Notes: generated by a model from the sequence alone, not told the origin. DNA of 60,284 bases from Flavobacterium geliluteum (GCF_017948595.1 NZ_JAGFBV010000028.1:1-60284), one strand, 5' to 3'; numbered from the stretch's first letter, positions 26,101 to 34,395 are shown. Program-made: numbers and translations.

Positions 26101-26472
26101 CAAGTAAAACTTCGTGAAGCTTTGCAAAAAGAACTAGCAAAACAAGGCTTAGATTCTCAAGGGAAGTCAGTTTTAGATCAGATGAAACAGTCTGAAAAAC
26201 AACTTTTGAATAAAGGTTTTAAAAATGAAAACCTGCAAAGAATTCTAAATATTCAGCAAGAATTATTAAAATTAAACAATGCTGTACAGCAACAAGGTCA
26301 GGATACAAAACGCCAATCTGAAACTAATAAAACTGAATTTACTAATAAATCAAACGCCTTACCAAGCACGCTGTTGGAATATTTAAACAGTGTAGAGATT
26401 TTAAACAGACAATCACTACCTTTGCGCTCAAATTTTAACCAAAAGGTTCAAGAATATTTTAATACAAAATGA
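23101..26472 (+). CDS. DUF4175 family protein, large membrane and coiled-coil protein
   Basis: A 1123-residue protein starting at TTG; the first ATG (23158) would cut the N-terminal helix. It has two transmembrane helices in the first 75 residues and a third near 153-172. A beta-rich periplasm-type region (about 180-480) follows, with TTEEVHDLELQQQN marking the junction to long coiled coils (about 500-800). A Gly/Lys/Asp-rich low-complexity tract (about 900-985) and a C-terminal helical segment complete it. DUF4175 is widespread in Bacteroidota and its biochemical role is unknown to me; the architecture suggests an envelope-spanning scaffold. The stop overlaps the ybeY start by 4 bp (ATGA), so they are translationally coupled. 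Confidence 0.88.
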   Translation: MKTSSAIYQKLEGFIKKYYMNELIKGTLLFIGFGLLYFLFTLIIEYFLWLKPAGRTLLFWIFIVVEAFLLFRFILFPIFKLFKLQKGIDYNQASEIIGKHFTEVSDKLTNFLQLSAFENSVESSELMLASIEQKANSLQPIPFGNAVNFSSNKKYLPLALIPVLLFAVFYISGNSNIISQSLNRVVHFNATFLPPAPFKFVIVNPNLQTEQNKDFVVKVEIVGKVFPENVTIHIGDESYFMESSQAGKFEFKVEKPISNVQFFLEGNSVSSEEYELKVITVPSIANFEMVLNFPSYLKKKSESIQGTGNAIVPEGTSVTWKMVTQSTQEIVWKEQNSIFKFNKADNEFRLTKNISQNTEYQILTSNNVIKNYEKLDYQLAVVKDQHPTINVSPAPDSLKLDKNYVLGKLSDDYGLSKLQIVYYERNKPNTAKRGTIPVKQGVFDQFVFSFPSNLAVEEGVSYDYYFEVFDNDAPHHFKSTKSSVFSDRVATTEEVHDLELQQQNQNINSLEKSLKNQTKQLSDMDKIQNTGKEKNNLEFKDQQLINDFIKRQKQQDELMKQFAEKMNKDLEKFKGDKKDEMSETLQKRLDNAEKDLEKNQKLLDELKELNDKLNNEDLFDKMEKFKQTSKNQSKNLQQLVELTKRFYVEKKAEQVADKLEKLSEKQEQLSNKDKDNTLEKQDEINKAFDKIQEDLKDLKEENKTLKSPLDIPSDGSKEKEVSVDLKKAAEELDKKNASQAKPKQKSAAKKMKSMAQKMQSSMEAGDKEQLQEDVAMLRQVLDNLLAYSLSQEEVMKQFKSMKLGSSAYTKNIKIQQNLKQQFKFVDDSLFAMSLRNPKVGEEVTKDIGNVQYNIDKAIETLTEVQVPKGVSHQQYAVSSANKMADFLSDLLNNMQNAMSSPGSGKPKSRDGQGMQLPDIIKKQKGLGDKMKEGMKGSKPGEGKDGQSGEGKESKDGKGKNGQGKNGNGNQSGDKGKDGKEGKEGDDGEGNAQAIMEIYKEQVKLREALQKELAKQGLDSQGKSVLDQMKQSEKQLLNKGFKNENLQRILNIQQELLKLNNAVQQQGQDTKRQSETNKTEFTNKSNALPSTLLEYLNSVEILNRQSLPLRSNFNQKVQEYFNTK

Positions 26473-26888
26473 TCAATTTTAATTACGAAACTGAATTTAC
26501 TTTAGATAACGAACAAGCCTTTTCGGATTGGTTAAGTGTTGTGATCGTTTCAGAGAACAAGATTGAAGGAGAGATAAACTACATATTTTGTGACGACGAT
26601 TATCTTCATAAGATTAATATGGAGTATCTTAATCACGATACGCTAACAGATATTATCAGTTTTGATTACACTGTTGGTAATGAATTAAACGGGGATATTT
26701 TTGTTTCTATTGAAAGAGTAGAAGACAACGCAAAGGATTTTAATGTTTCATTTGCAGAAGAATTGAAACGAGTTCTTGCTCACGGCATATTACATTACTG
26801 TGGGTATAAAGACAAAACAGACGCTGACGCTAAGTTAATGCGATCAAAAGAAGATGAAAAAATTGAAATGTTTCACGTGAAACAATAA
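26469..26888 (+). CDS. ybeY: Endoribonuclease YbeY (rRNA maturation factor)
   Basis: A 139-residue UPF0054 metalloprotein. The zinc motif is HGILHYCGYKDKT near residues 102-114: two His as in H-G-x-L-H, with Asp in place of the usual third His, a form I recall as common in Bacteroidota. The NxDxLTDIISFDY segment sits near residue 58. It matures 16S rRNA ends and takes part in ribosome quality control. It is coupled to the DUF4175 gene by a 4-bp overlap. Its last residues, M-F-H-V-K-Q, are encoded by a perfect parS palindrome (26869-26884), so the C-terminus is shaped by a DNA site. Confidence 0.93.
   Translation: MINFNYETEFTLDNEQAFSDWLSVVIVSENKIEGEINYIFCDDDYLHKINMEYLNHDTLTDIISFDYTVGNELNGDIFVSIERVEDNAKDFNVSFAEELKRVLAHGILHYCGYKDKTDADAKLMRSKEDEKIEMFHVKQ
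26869..26884. other. parS site 1 (within ybeY)
   Basis: TGTTTCACGTGAAACA, a perfect 16-bp palindrome and an exact match to the ParB-binding consensus TGTTnCACGTGnAACA. It overlaps the last codons of ybeY. Confidence 0.93.
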
Positions 26889-26928
26889 TCTTTTTTCTAT
26901 GTCGTGTTTGTAAATAATCATAATAAAA

Positions 26929-26944
26929 GGATCCACGTGAAACA
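26929..26944. other. parS site 2 (imperfect)
   Basis: GGATCCACGTGAAACA retains the CACGTG core and the full right half but differs at two positions in the left half, so binding may be weaker. Confidence 0.75.
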
Positions 26945-26975
26945 ATATGATTTTTATAAATTTTAAAACTAAGTA

Positions 26976-26991
26976 TGTTTCACGTGGAACA
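26976..26991. other. parS site 3
   Basis: TGTTTCACGTGGAACA matches the consensus TGTTnCACGTGnAACA at every fixed position. Confidence 0.93.
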
Positions 26992-27023
26992 TGTGTAATT
27001 CAATTTCACAAAAGACTATACAA

Positions 27024-27039
27024 TGTTCCACGTGGAACT
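27024..27039. other. parS site 4
   Basis: TGTTCCACGTGGAACT, one mismatch at the last base of the consensus. Confidence 0.9.
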
Positions 27040-27076
27040 TTCTTATCATGGTAATTTTGTAGCTGATTTTTTTAAT

Positions 27077-27092
27077 GGTTCCACGTGGAACA
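27077..27092. other. parS site 5
   Basis: GGTTCCACGTGGAACA, one mismatch at the first base of the consensus. It lies 62 bp before the mnmG start. Confidence 0.9.
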
Positions 27093-27154
27093 AAAGAATA
27101 ATAAAATAATTCTGAGAAGTATTTTGAATGATTTTCAGAGAATAATAAAACAAA

Positions 27155-29026
27155 ATGTTTTTAGAAGAGTACGATGTTATTGTAGTTGGTGCAGGTCATG
27201 CAGGATCCGAAGCCGCGGCAGCGGCCGCAAATTTGGGCTCTAAAACTTTATTGGTAACAATGAGTTTGCAGAACATTGCACAGATGTCTTGCAACCCAGC
27301 AATGGGTGGAATTGCAAAAGGACAGATTGTTCGTGAAATCGATGCGTTAGGAGGTTACTCTGGAATTGTCTCAGACCGAACTGCTATTCAGTTCAAGATG
27401 TTGAACAAATCAAAAGGTCCTGCAATGTGGTCTCCAAGAGTTCAAAGTGATCGCATGCGTTTTGCTGAAGAATGGAGAATGATGTTGGAAGGAACTCCAA
27501 ATCTGGATTTTTATCAGGAGATGGTAAAAGGTTTGATTATTGAAAATGGAAAGATAAAAGGAATCAGAACTTCGTTGGGAGTGGAGATACGTTCGAAGTC
27601 TGTTGTCTTGACAAACGGAACTTTCTTGAATGGCTTGATTCATATCGGAGAAAAACAATTCGGTGGAGGAAGAGCAGGCGAAAGTGCTGCAACAGGAATT
27701 ACCGAAGATTTGGTTGCTGCCGGATTTGAATCTGGAAGAATGAAAACAGGAACGCCTCCGAGAGTAGATGGCCGTTCTTTGGATTATTCAAAAATGAACG
27801 AAGAAAAAGGAGATATAAGACCGGATAAATTTTCATATTCTGATCTAACAAAACCATTAACACATCAAAGGTCGTGTTACATGACTTATACTTCTCTGAA
27901 TGTTCACGATATTTTGAGAGAAGGTTTTGATCGTTCACCAATGTTTAACGGAAGAATAAAAAGTCTCGGGCCAAGATATTGTCCTTCGATAGAAGATAAA
28001 ATAAATCGATTTGCTGATAAAGAACGTCATCAATTATTTGTAGAGCCTGAAGGTTGGAATACTTGTGAGGTTTATGTAAATGGATTTTCAACTTCTCTTC
28101 CTGAGGATATTCAATTTAAAGCATTGAGTTCTGTTGCCGGATTTGAGAAAGTGAAATTTTTTCGTCCTGGTTATGCAATAGAATATGATTATTTTCCTCC
28201 AACGCAATTGAAACATACTTTGGAAACAAAGTTAGTAGAAGGTTTGTATTTTGCCGGACAAATTAATGGAACAACAGGATACGAAGAGGCTGCATCGCAA
28301 GGTTTGATGGCAGGAATAAATGCGCATTTAAAAGTGCATGAAAAAGCACCATTAATTCTAAAACGTGATGAAGCTTATATTGGAGTTTTGATCGATGACT
28401 TAATTACAAAAGGTACAGAAGAGCCTTATCGTATGTTTACCTCAAGAGCAGAATATAGAACATTGTTGCGTCAGGATAATGCTGATTTTAGATTAACGCC
28501 AATGTCATTTGAAATCGGTTTAGCTTCGGAAGCGCGTTTGCGTCGCATGGAACATAAACTAAATGAGTCTGAAAAGATGGTTGCGTTTTTTAAAGAAACC
28601 AGTGTTTCGGTTGTAGAAACAAATCCAATTTTAGAGGCGAAAGAAACAGCTGCTATTTCGCAAGGAGATAAAATGTTTAAAGTTTTTTCTCGTCCGCAAA
28701 TTGATTTAGAGGATATGATGAAATTTGAAAAAGTAAAACAATATATCGAAGAAAATGATGTTGATCAGGAAATTTTGGAGCAAGCCGAAATTCAGGTTAA
28801 ATATTCTGGTTATATAGAAAAAGAGCGAAATAATGCCGATAAATTAACACGCCTAGAGGAAGTCAAAATTCCAGAAAATTTTGATTATGATAAAATAAAA
28901 TCTATGTCAATTGAAGCAAAGCAAAAATTAGCTAAGATTCGTCCCGTAACTATTTCTCAAGCTTCAAGAATAAGCGGAGTTTCACCTAGCGATATTTCCG
29001 TATTATTGATTTACATGGGAAGATAA
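27155..29026 (+). CDS. mnmG: tRNA uridine-5-carboxymethylaminomethyl modification enzyme MnmG (GidA)
   Basis: A 623-residue FAD protein of normal length. The FAD-binding GxGxxG motif is in VGAGHAGSEAAAAAA at residues 11-25. The GidA signatures CNPAMGGIAKG (near 47) and NGTTGYEEAASQGLMAG (near 370) are present. It works with MnmE to modify the wobble uridine of certain tRNAs in the cytoplasm. It is bracketed by parS sites, five before and one after, consistent with a position near the chromosome origin; gidA is often near oriC in bacteria. No mnmE or gidB is in the window. Confidence 0.96.
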   Translation: MFLEEYDVIVVGAGHAGSEAAAAAANLGSKTLLVTMSLQNIAQMSCNPAMGGIAKGQIVREIDALGGYSGIVSDRTAIQFKMLNKSKGPAMWSPRVQSDRMRFAEEWRMMLEGTPNLDFYQEMVKGLIIENGKIKGIRTSLGVEIRSKSVVLTNGTFLNGLIHIGEKQFGGGRAGESAATGITEDLVAAGFESGRMKTGTPPRVDGRSLDYSKMNEEKGDIRPDKFSYSDLTKPLTHQRSCYMTYTSLNVHDILREGFDRSPMFNGRIKSLGPRYCPSIEDKINRFADKERHQLFVEPEGWNTCEVYVNGFSTSLPEDIQFKALSSVAGFEKVKFFRPGYAIEYDYFPPTQLKHTLETKLVEGLYFAGQINGTTGYEEAASQGLMAGINAHLKVHEKAPLILKRDEAYIGVLIDDLITKGTEEPYRMFTSRAEYRTLLRQDNADFRLTPMSFEIGLASEARLRRMEHKLNESEKMVAFFKETSVSVVETNPILEAKETAAISQGDKMFKVFSRPQIDLEDMMKFEKVKQYIEENDVDQEILEQAEIQVKYSGYIEKERNNADKLTRLEEVKIPENFDYDKIKSMSIEAKQKLAKIRPVTISQASRISGVSPSDISVLLIYMGR

Positions 29027-29142
29027 AGAATATATATTTTGTTTCAGGTTTTAAATTCGATCTTATTGAAAAGGAAATCCTGAAACAATTTTTTTATCAT
29101 AGCTATACTTTAAATAAATAAAATCTAAAATAATTGTTTAAT

Positions 29143-29158
29143 TGTTCCACGTGAAACG
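29143..29158. other. parS site 6 (downstream of mnmG)
   Basis: TGTTCCACGTGAAACG, one mismatch at the last base, in the gap between mnmG and the methyltransferase. Confidence 0.9.
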
Positions 29159-29216
29159 ACTAATGATTCAAAACAATAATTTTACCAAATTCTATTAAAA
29201 AACCTATAATTAAAAA

Positions 29217-30065
29217 ATGGACGTTTTAAATAAAAAACATTTTCTTACTGTAAAAGACCATTCTGTTTCTAAAGAAATTTTTGAGTTGTATCATGATGAA
29301 ACTTTAGACATGTTGATTACTTCGCCACAACCTGAGTTACAAAATCTGGGAAAATATTACGAAAGCGAAGATTATATTTCGCACACGGATAACAAACGTT
29401 CGTTGTTTGAAAAAGCATATCATTTTGTAAAAAATATTGCACTTAAAAATAAATTAGATTTAATTAATGCAGAACAAATACAGAAAGGTAAAATTTTGGA
29501 TATTGGTGCGGGAACTGGAGATTTTTTGTTAACTGCAAAAAATAATGGTTGGGAAACTGTTGGAGTAGAACCAAGCGAAAGAGCAAAAAAAATTGCGACC
29601 CAAAAAGGAATTTCTTTTGTGGACGAAATTAGCGTTCTTGAAAATAATTCTTTCGACGTGATTACGATGTGGCATGTTCTGGAACACGTTCCCAATTTAG
29701 AATTGCAAATTCAGGAATTGAAGCGTTTGTTAAAACCAACTGGAACTTTAATTGTTGCGGTTCCAAATTTTAAATCGTTCGATGCACAACATTACAAATC
29801 ATTTTGGGCAGCTTATGATGTGCCAATTCATTTTTGGCATTTTTCTAAAAAAGCGATTCAGTCTCTTTTTGAAAAAGTAGATATGAAACTCACAAAAGTG
29901 CTTCCAATGAAATTTGATTCTTTTTACGTGAGTCTTTTATCCGAAAAATATAAAACAGGAAAAATGAATTACATCAGTGCGTTTTTAGTCGGTTTACGAT
30001 CTAATTTAAAAGCAAGTAAGACCAAAGAGTATTCATCACACATTTATGTCTTAAAAAACAAGTAA
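29217..30065 (+). CDS. Class I SAM-dependent methyltransferase
   Basis: A 282-residue protein. Motif I, ILDIGAGTGDFL, lies near residue 98, followed by the acidic residue in VGVEPSERA and the post-motif segment FDVITMWHVLEHVPN, which is the Methyltransf_11/23 pattern. An N-terminal region of about 80 residues (YYESEDYISHTDNKRS) and a C-terminal basic region flank the Rossmann core. The substrate is unknown; the family includes glycan, lipid and quinone methyltransferases. It lies alone after the last parS site and I see no operon link. Confidence 0.85.
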   Translation: MDVLNKKHFLTVKDHSVSKEIFELYHDETLDMLITSPQPELQNLGKYYESEDYISHTDNKRSLFEKAYHFVKNIALKNKLDLINAEQIQKGKILDIGAGTGDFLLTAKNNGWETVGVEPSERAKKIATQKGISFVDEISVLENNSFDVITMWHVLEHVPNLELQIQELKRLLKPTGTLIVAVPNFKSFDAQHYKSFWAAYDVPIHFWHFSKKAIQSLFEKVDMKLTKVLPMKFDSFYVSLLSEKYKTGKMNYISAFLVGLRSNLKASKTKEYSSHIYVLKNK

Positions 30066-30248
30066 AACGTATTTTAAGTGCATTTAAGCGCGTTTTTCAT
30101 CTTAAACGAGGAGAAATATCGACTTTTTTGAGAAAATCTTTTTAACGAAAGCTATTAAAGTCACTTTTAATAGCGGGAAATTATAAGATTTTTTCTTTCG
30201 ATAAATAAAAACAATATGATAAAATTTTAGCATTTTTTAAACTTTATG

Positions 30249-30277
30249 TTGATGCTATTTATTTTTTTATATTTTTG
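30249..30277 (+). promoter_or_regulatory. Promoter of the OmpH-family gene
   Basis: TTG at 30249-30251 and TATTTTTG at 30270-30277 with an 18-bp spacer, 34 bp before the ATG. An inverted repeat (gctattaaa at 30151, tttaatagc at 30166) lies about 75 bp further upstream. Confidence 0.5.
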
Positions 30278-30311
30278 TCTTTAATACTTAAAAAATATAG
30301 AAATCCAAAAA

Positions 30312-30890
30312 ATGAAAAAAGCATTAGTAATTATCGCGCTTTCTGTTTTAGCTGTTTCATGTGAGAAAGCAGCTCAAGTTAAGGAAGTAAAAACAGCTTA
30401 CGTAGATACTTCGGTTTTAATGAAAGAGTACACTGAAGCAAAAGACCTTGAAGCAAAATACAAAGCACAATCTGAAGAAAAGGGAAGACAACTACAAGCT
30501 GAAATTACACGTTTTAAACAAGACGCAGCGAATTTTCAATCTCAAGCGCAGGCTAATGGTCAGGCTTGGGCGCAACAAAGAGGAGCTGAGTTGCAAAAAA
30601 GAGAACAACAATTGGGTTACGCACAACAAGCTTTAGCACAACAATTGCAACAAGACAGTGGTGTTGAAATGGATTCTCTTGTAAGCGGTGTAAAAAAATT
30701 CATCAAAGACTACGGTAAGAAAAACGGATATTCATATATCTACGGGACAGGTGATGCTGCAACAGTTTTGTATGCTGAAGAGAAATTTGATATCACAAAA
30801 GATATCATAAAAGCATTGAACGAAAAATACAAGTCTGAGCCAAAAGCTGATAAAACAGCTGTAAAAGAAGGCGAAGAGGCAAAAAAATAA
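30312..30890 (+). CDS. OmpH/Skp-family periplasmic chaperone-like lipoprotein
   Basis: A 192-residue protein with a signal peptide ending at a lipobox (LAVS-Cys17), so it is probably lipid-anchored, unlike soluble E. coli Skp. The body is the Skp/OmpH pattern: a short strand (TAYVDTSVLMKEY), a long Gln/Ala/Lys coiled coil (about residues 45-115), then the strand-rich end (GYSYIYGTGDAATVLYAEEKFDITKDII). Skp family members hold unfolded outer-membrane proteins in the periplasm. It has its own promoter and a strong terminator, so it is likely monocistronic. Confidence 0.85.
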   Translation: MKKALVIIALSVLAVSCEKAAQVKEVKTAYVDTSVLMKEYTEAKDLEAKYKAQSEEKGRQLQAEITRFKQDAANFQSQAQANGQAWAQQRGAELQKREQQLGYAQQALAQQLQQDSGVEMDSLVSGVKKFIKDYGKKNGYSYIYGTGDAATVLYAEEKFDITKDIIKALNEKYKSEPKADKTAVKEGEEAKK

Positions 30891-30912
30891 TACAAAAAAT
30901 AACTAATTTAAA

Positions 30913-30947
30913 AAAACCTAAGTCTATTGCAGATTTAGGTTTTTTTG
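30913..30947 (+). terminator. Intrinsic terminator after the OmpH-family gene
   Basis: Arms aaacctaagtct / agatttaggttt with a short loop and a T7 run, 23 bp after the stop codon. Confidence 0.9.
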
Positions 30948-30989
30948 TTTTGTCAAATTTGAATACTTTCGTTTATTAATCCACGCCTC

Positions 30990-33269
30990 ATGCAAACCGT
31001 TTCAGAAGCAGCAGCTTACACCTTACAATTTATTAATCAAACGCAAAAATCGATTTTCCTGACTGGAAAAGCAGGTACTGGAAAAACGACGCTTTTGCGC
31101 GAAATTATCAACACCACACACAAAAACACAGTGGTTGTGGCACCAACCGGTATTGCAGCTTTGAATGCGGGCGGCGTTACGATTCATTCTATGTTTCAAC
31201 TGCCGTTTTCTGCTTTTATTCCAACGTATGAAGAGAGTTCACAATTTACAGAAACGGTAAAATTTGAAAATAAGGAAAGCCTGCGCAGACATTTTAAAAT
31301 GAACAATGTCAAGCGAAATGTGATCCGCAACATGGAATTGTTGATTATTGATGAAGTGAGTATGTTACGTGCTGATTTACTGGATGCTATCGATTTTATG
31401 ATGCAAACGGTTCGTAAAAATACGCGCGCCTTTGGTGGCACTCAAGTGCTTTTTATTGGTGATTTATTGCAGTTGCCACCTGTAATTCGGGATGAAGAGT
31501 GGCGAACTTTACGCAATTATTACAAAGGAAAATTCTTTTTTCATTCGCATGTTATTCAGCAAAATCCGCCGATTTATATCGAATTGTCTAAAATTTACCG
31601 ACAAACAGATGATGTTTTTATTTCGGTTTTAAATAATCTTCGTAACAATCAGATCACGCCCGAAGATATGCAGGTGCTTAACCAATATGTTCAGCCCGAT
31701 TTTGATTTAAAAAACAACAAAGGATACATCACGCTGACTACGCATAATGCAAAAGCCGATTCTATTAACGAACAGGCTATTAAGGACTTGGCGGGTAAAG
31801 AATATGCTTTTCAGCCTTTTGTGGTCGGTGATTTTCCTGAAAAAATTTACCCCGTTGAAGAAAATCTTTTATTGAAAGTAGGAGCTCAGGTCATGTTTGT
31901 AAAAAATGATGCCGGTTTTGAAAAGAAGTTCTTCAACGGAAAAATGGGGGTGATTAAGTCACTGGCGAGTGAAGAAATTTTTGTACACTTTCCAGAAGAA
32001 AATAAAACCATCGAGGTCGAGAAGTACGAATGGAAAAATATCCGATACAAAGTAAACGAGCATACCAAGGAGATAGAAGAAGAAGTTTTGGGGACGTTTG
32101 CGCATTATCCGCTCAAGTTAGCGTGGGCGATTACAGTTCACAAAAGTCAAGGTTTAACTTTTGACAAAGCTGCGCTCGATGTATCGCAAGTTTTTTTACC
32201 TGGACAAGCGTATGTAGCGTTGTCGCGTTTGCGTTCGTTAAATGGGCTTATTTTGCTTTCTAAGATGCAGATGAATGGTATTTCTAACGATCAAGACGTA
32301 ATGGATTATGCTTTGAATAAAGCTTCAGAAGACGTTTTGAAGAAATCCCTGCACTTCGAAACCAAAAATTTTATTCATAACTATTTGATTAACAGTTTTA
32401 ATTGGACAGATTTGGCGCAAGAGTGGCGCAACCATCGTTTTAGTTACAATGAGAATACACCAAGTTCAGAAAAAGCCAAACATGCTGTCTGGGCACACAA
32501 ACGACTGGAAACGATAGAATTGCTTATTGATCCCTCGCAAAAATTCATTCACCAGCTTAATAAAATTTTCAATAAAGAAACGGTCGATTTATTTTTTGTG
32601 AAAGAAAGGGTAGAAGCGGCCTATGATTATTTCTTTAAGCCAATGGACAGGCTTGTGACCGATTTAATTGAAAAAATGGCAGAAATTCAAAACTTTAAAA
32701 AAGTCAAAGAATTTTATGAAGAACTGGCTTTTTTGGATGATTTGCAAACCAAAGCCGTGTTGCGCTTGATGAAAGCAAAATTACTTATGGAAACAGTGGT
32801 TTCTGGCGAAGCAATTTCTAAAGAAAAGCTGTCATCTTCAGCCATCAAAAATTTCAAGTTGGATAAAATTGCGAAGATTCGGGAAGAGTTTAATATTAAG
32901 AATAGTGATATTTTTAATTTGAATGAACCTGTTACGAGATATGTTTCGAAAAAATTGGATAAAAATCAGTCAAAAACGGTCAAGAAAACAACTGTCGAAG
33001 AAACATATGATTTGTGGGTGGAGAAAAATTCGGTTGAGGATATTGCCCGAATTAGAAAACTAACCGTACAAACCATCGAAATGCATTTGGTTAAACTTAT
33101 TCAGGCTAAAAAAATCGAAATTTCAGATGTGTTGCCTTATGATAAAATTCTGGCGCTTAGAGATGCTTTTGAGTTTTACCAGGAAGAATCATTAAACGGT
33201 TTGAAAGAAAAACATGGTGAGGAATTTACTTGGGACGAATTAAAAATGTTCAAAGCGAGTTTAAATTAA
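30990..33269 (+). CDS. Pif1-like superfamily 1 helicase with C-terminal HTH
   Basis: A 759-residue AAA/UvrD-type ATPase. Walker A is GKAGTGKTTLL near residue 26 and Walker B is LLIIDEVSML near 125. The Pif1/RecD2 signature segments follow: GGTQVLFIGDLLQLPPV, then the motif VI region TVHKSQGLTFDKAALDVSQ and QAYVALSRLRSL. The C-terminal ~100 residues (VEDIARIRKLTVQTIEMHLVKLI) form a helix-turn-helix like that at the C-terminus of RecQ-like helicases, which may aid DNA binding. It is a predicted DNA helicase in repair or replication restart; its direction and substrate are not readable from sequence. It is followed at 48 bp by an unrelated secreted protein. Confidence 0.88.
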   Translation: MQTVSEAAAYTLQFINQTQKSIFLTGKAGTGKTTLLREIINTTHKNTVVVAPTGIAALNAGGVTIHSMFQLPFSAFIPTYEESSQFTETVKFENKESLRRHFKMNNVKRNVIRNMELLIIDEVSMLRADLLDAIDFMMQTVRKNTRAFGGTQVLFIGDLLQLPPVIRDEEWRTLRNYYKGKFFFHSHVIQQNPPIYIELSKIYRQTDDVFISVLNNLRNNQITPEDMQVLNQYVQPDFDLKNNKGYITLTTHNAKADSINEQAIKDLAGKEYAFQPFVVGDFPEKIYPVEENLLLKVGAQVMFVKNDAGFEKKFFNGKMGVIKSLASEEIFVHFPEENKTIEVEKYEWKNIRYKVNEHTKEIEEEVLGTFAHYPLKLAWAITVHKSQGLTFDKAALDVSQVFLPGQAYVALSRLRSLNGLILLSKMQMNGISNDQDVMDYALNKASEDVLKKSLHFETKNFIHNYLINSFNWTDLAQEWRNHRFSYNENTPSSEKAKHAVWAHKRLETIELLIDPSQKFIHQLNKIFNKETVDLFFVKERVEAAYDYFFKPMDRLVTDLIEKMAEIQNFKKVKEFYEELAFLDDLQTKAVLRLMKAKLLMETVVSGEAISKEKLSSSAIKNFKLDKIAKIREEFNIKNSDIFNLNEPVTRYVSKKLDKNQSKTVKKTTVEETYDLWVEKNSVEDIARIRKLTVQTIEMHLVKLIQAKKIEISDVLPYDKILALRDAFEFYQEESLNGLKEKHGEEFTWDELKMFKASLN

Positions 33270-33317
33270 ATGTTGATTTTTAAGTTTTTAAAATATTATT
33301 AAACTAATTGAAGCTAT

Positions 33318-34079
33318 ATGAAATTTAAAATATTATTTTTTGGAGTGTTGTTTTTTTGTTCGAATTTGATCTTGGCTCAAGATTTGAAACCCGAACAGCA
33401 AAAGTTTATAAAAAGCTTTATCGAAAATGTAAAAAACAGTAAAAAAGAGGCAATTGCGGCAATGGTTGTTTATCCTTTAAAAAGGGAATATCCCATTCCA
33501 GCAATTAAAAGCAAAGCAGAATTTGTAAAAAGATATACCGAAATCTTTGATGCAGATTTGATCAATGAGATTTCAAAATCAGATCCCGCAAAAGATTGGT
33601 CACAAATGGGATGGCGCGGAATCATGCTCAATCAGGGAACGATTTGGATGACCGAAGAAGGTGAGTTATTTGCTGTAAATTATCAATCGAAGTTTGAAGC
33701 TAATTTAAGTACCAAAATAATTACCGCCACAAAAGGGAAGTTACATCCATCAATTGCGAACTTCGAAACGCCTGTTTGTATTTTAGAAACCAGTAAATTT
33801 CGTGTTAGAATTGATGATTTGGGCAACGATAATTACCGTTATGCTTCATGGCCGTTAAAAAAAGCAATGAGTGAAGAACCTGATTTGGTGATTACCAACG
33901 GAAAATGGTTTCAGGACGGAACAGGCGGCAACCATCATTTTGATTTTAAAAAAGGGCAATATCTTTACGAATGTTACATCGCTCCATTACGCGAAAAAGG
34001 AGCATCACCGGCTAGTTTGACGATTTATAACAATGAAAAAAAGATCCTTTCTCAGGACGCCAAAATAGTATCAGAATAG
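33318..34079 (+). CDS. Secreted protein of unknown function
   Basis: A 253-residue protein with a signal peptide ending ILA-Q at about residue 20. The N-terminal half (QQKFIKSFIENVKNSKKEAIAAMVVYPL) resembles a small domain found in secreted proteins with NTF2- or DUF-type folds. The second half is rich in strands (RVRIDDLGNDNYRYASWP, NGKWFQDGTGGNHHFDF) and could be a carbohydrate- or ligand-binding beta domain; this is a weak impression. No catalytic motif is evident. It ends at a clear terminator. Confidence 0.6.
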   Translation: MKFKILFFGVLFFCSNLILAQDLKPEQQKFIKSFIENVKNSKKEAIAAMVVYPLKREYPIPAIKSKAEFVKRYTEIFDADLINEISKSDPAKDWSQMGWRGIMLNQGTIWMTEEGELFAVNYQSKFEANLSTKIITATKGKLHPSIANFETPVCILETSKFRVRIDDLGNDNYRYASWPLKKAMSEEPDLVITNGKWFQDGTGGNHHFDFKKGQYLYECYIAPLREKGASPASLTIYNNEKKILSQDAKIVSE

Positions 34080-34091
34080 AGATGGAATAAA

Positions 34092-34122
34092 AAAATCCTA
34101 ATCGGTTGAGATTAGGATTTTT
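34092..34122 (+). terminator. Intrinsic terminator after the secreted protein
   Basis: Perfect 12-bp arms aaaatcctaatc / gattaggatttt with a 6-base loop; T run to 34122. The A run before it lets it also serve the convergent fragment at 34129. Confidence 0.9.
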
Positions 34123-34128
34123 CGTTAA

Positions 34129-34395
34129 TTAGTATGATTTTTTAAAGTCATCTAGTTCTTTTTGTTCTTCCAAAAGCTTAAGTTCCAATTCATGAATATT
34201 AAGTTCCTGCTTTGTTGATTTAATTTTTAATTTTTTAATATCTTCTGCAGAACCTTTGCTGTTAGTTATTTTTTCTACTAATTTTTGATTTTCGGTTTTT
34301 GCTTTTTCTATCTTTTTTTCTATCTTTTTAATGCTTTTTTCAGAGCGTTCAACATTTTGATGTTGTTTGTTTATTGGTCTCAGATTCGGGTTTAA
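34129..34395 (-). pseudogene. C-terminal remnant of a coiled-coil protein, cut by the IS200/IS605 end
   Basis: On the minus strand one frame runs open for about 85 codons to a TAA at 34129-34131. It encodes a Lys/Glu-rich coiled coil (RSEKSIKKIEKKIEKAK, then NIHELELKLLEEQKELDDF). There is no start codon: upstream of about 34395 the frame enters the hairpins at the left end of the transposon and meets a stop. I find no matching 5' half on the other side of the element, so the gene lost its N-terminus by insertion plus deletion. The original function is unknown. Confidence 0.6.

Noticed and set aside
26869..27092. Terminal inverted repeats of a transposon
   Set aside because: The palindromes are internally symmetric 16-mers with the ParB core CACGTG, and no transposase is nearby.
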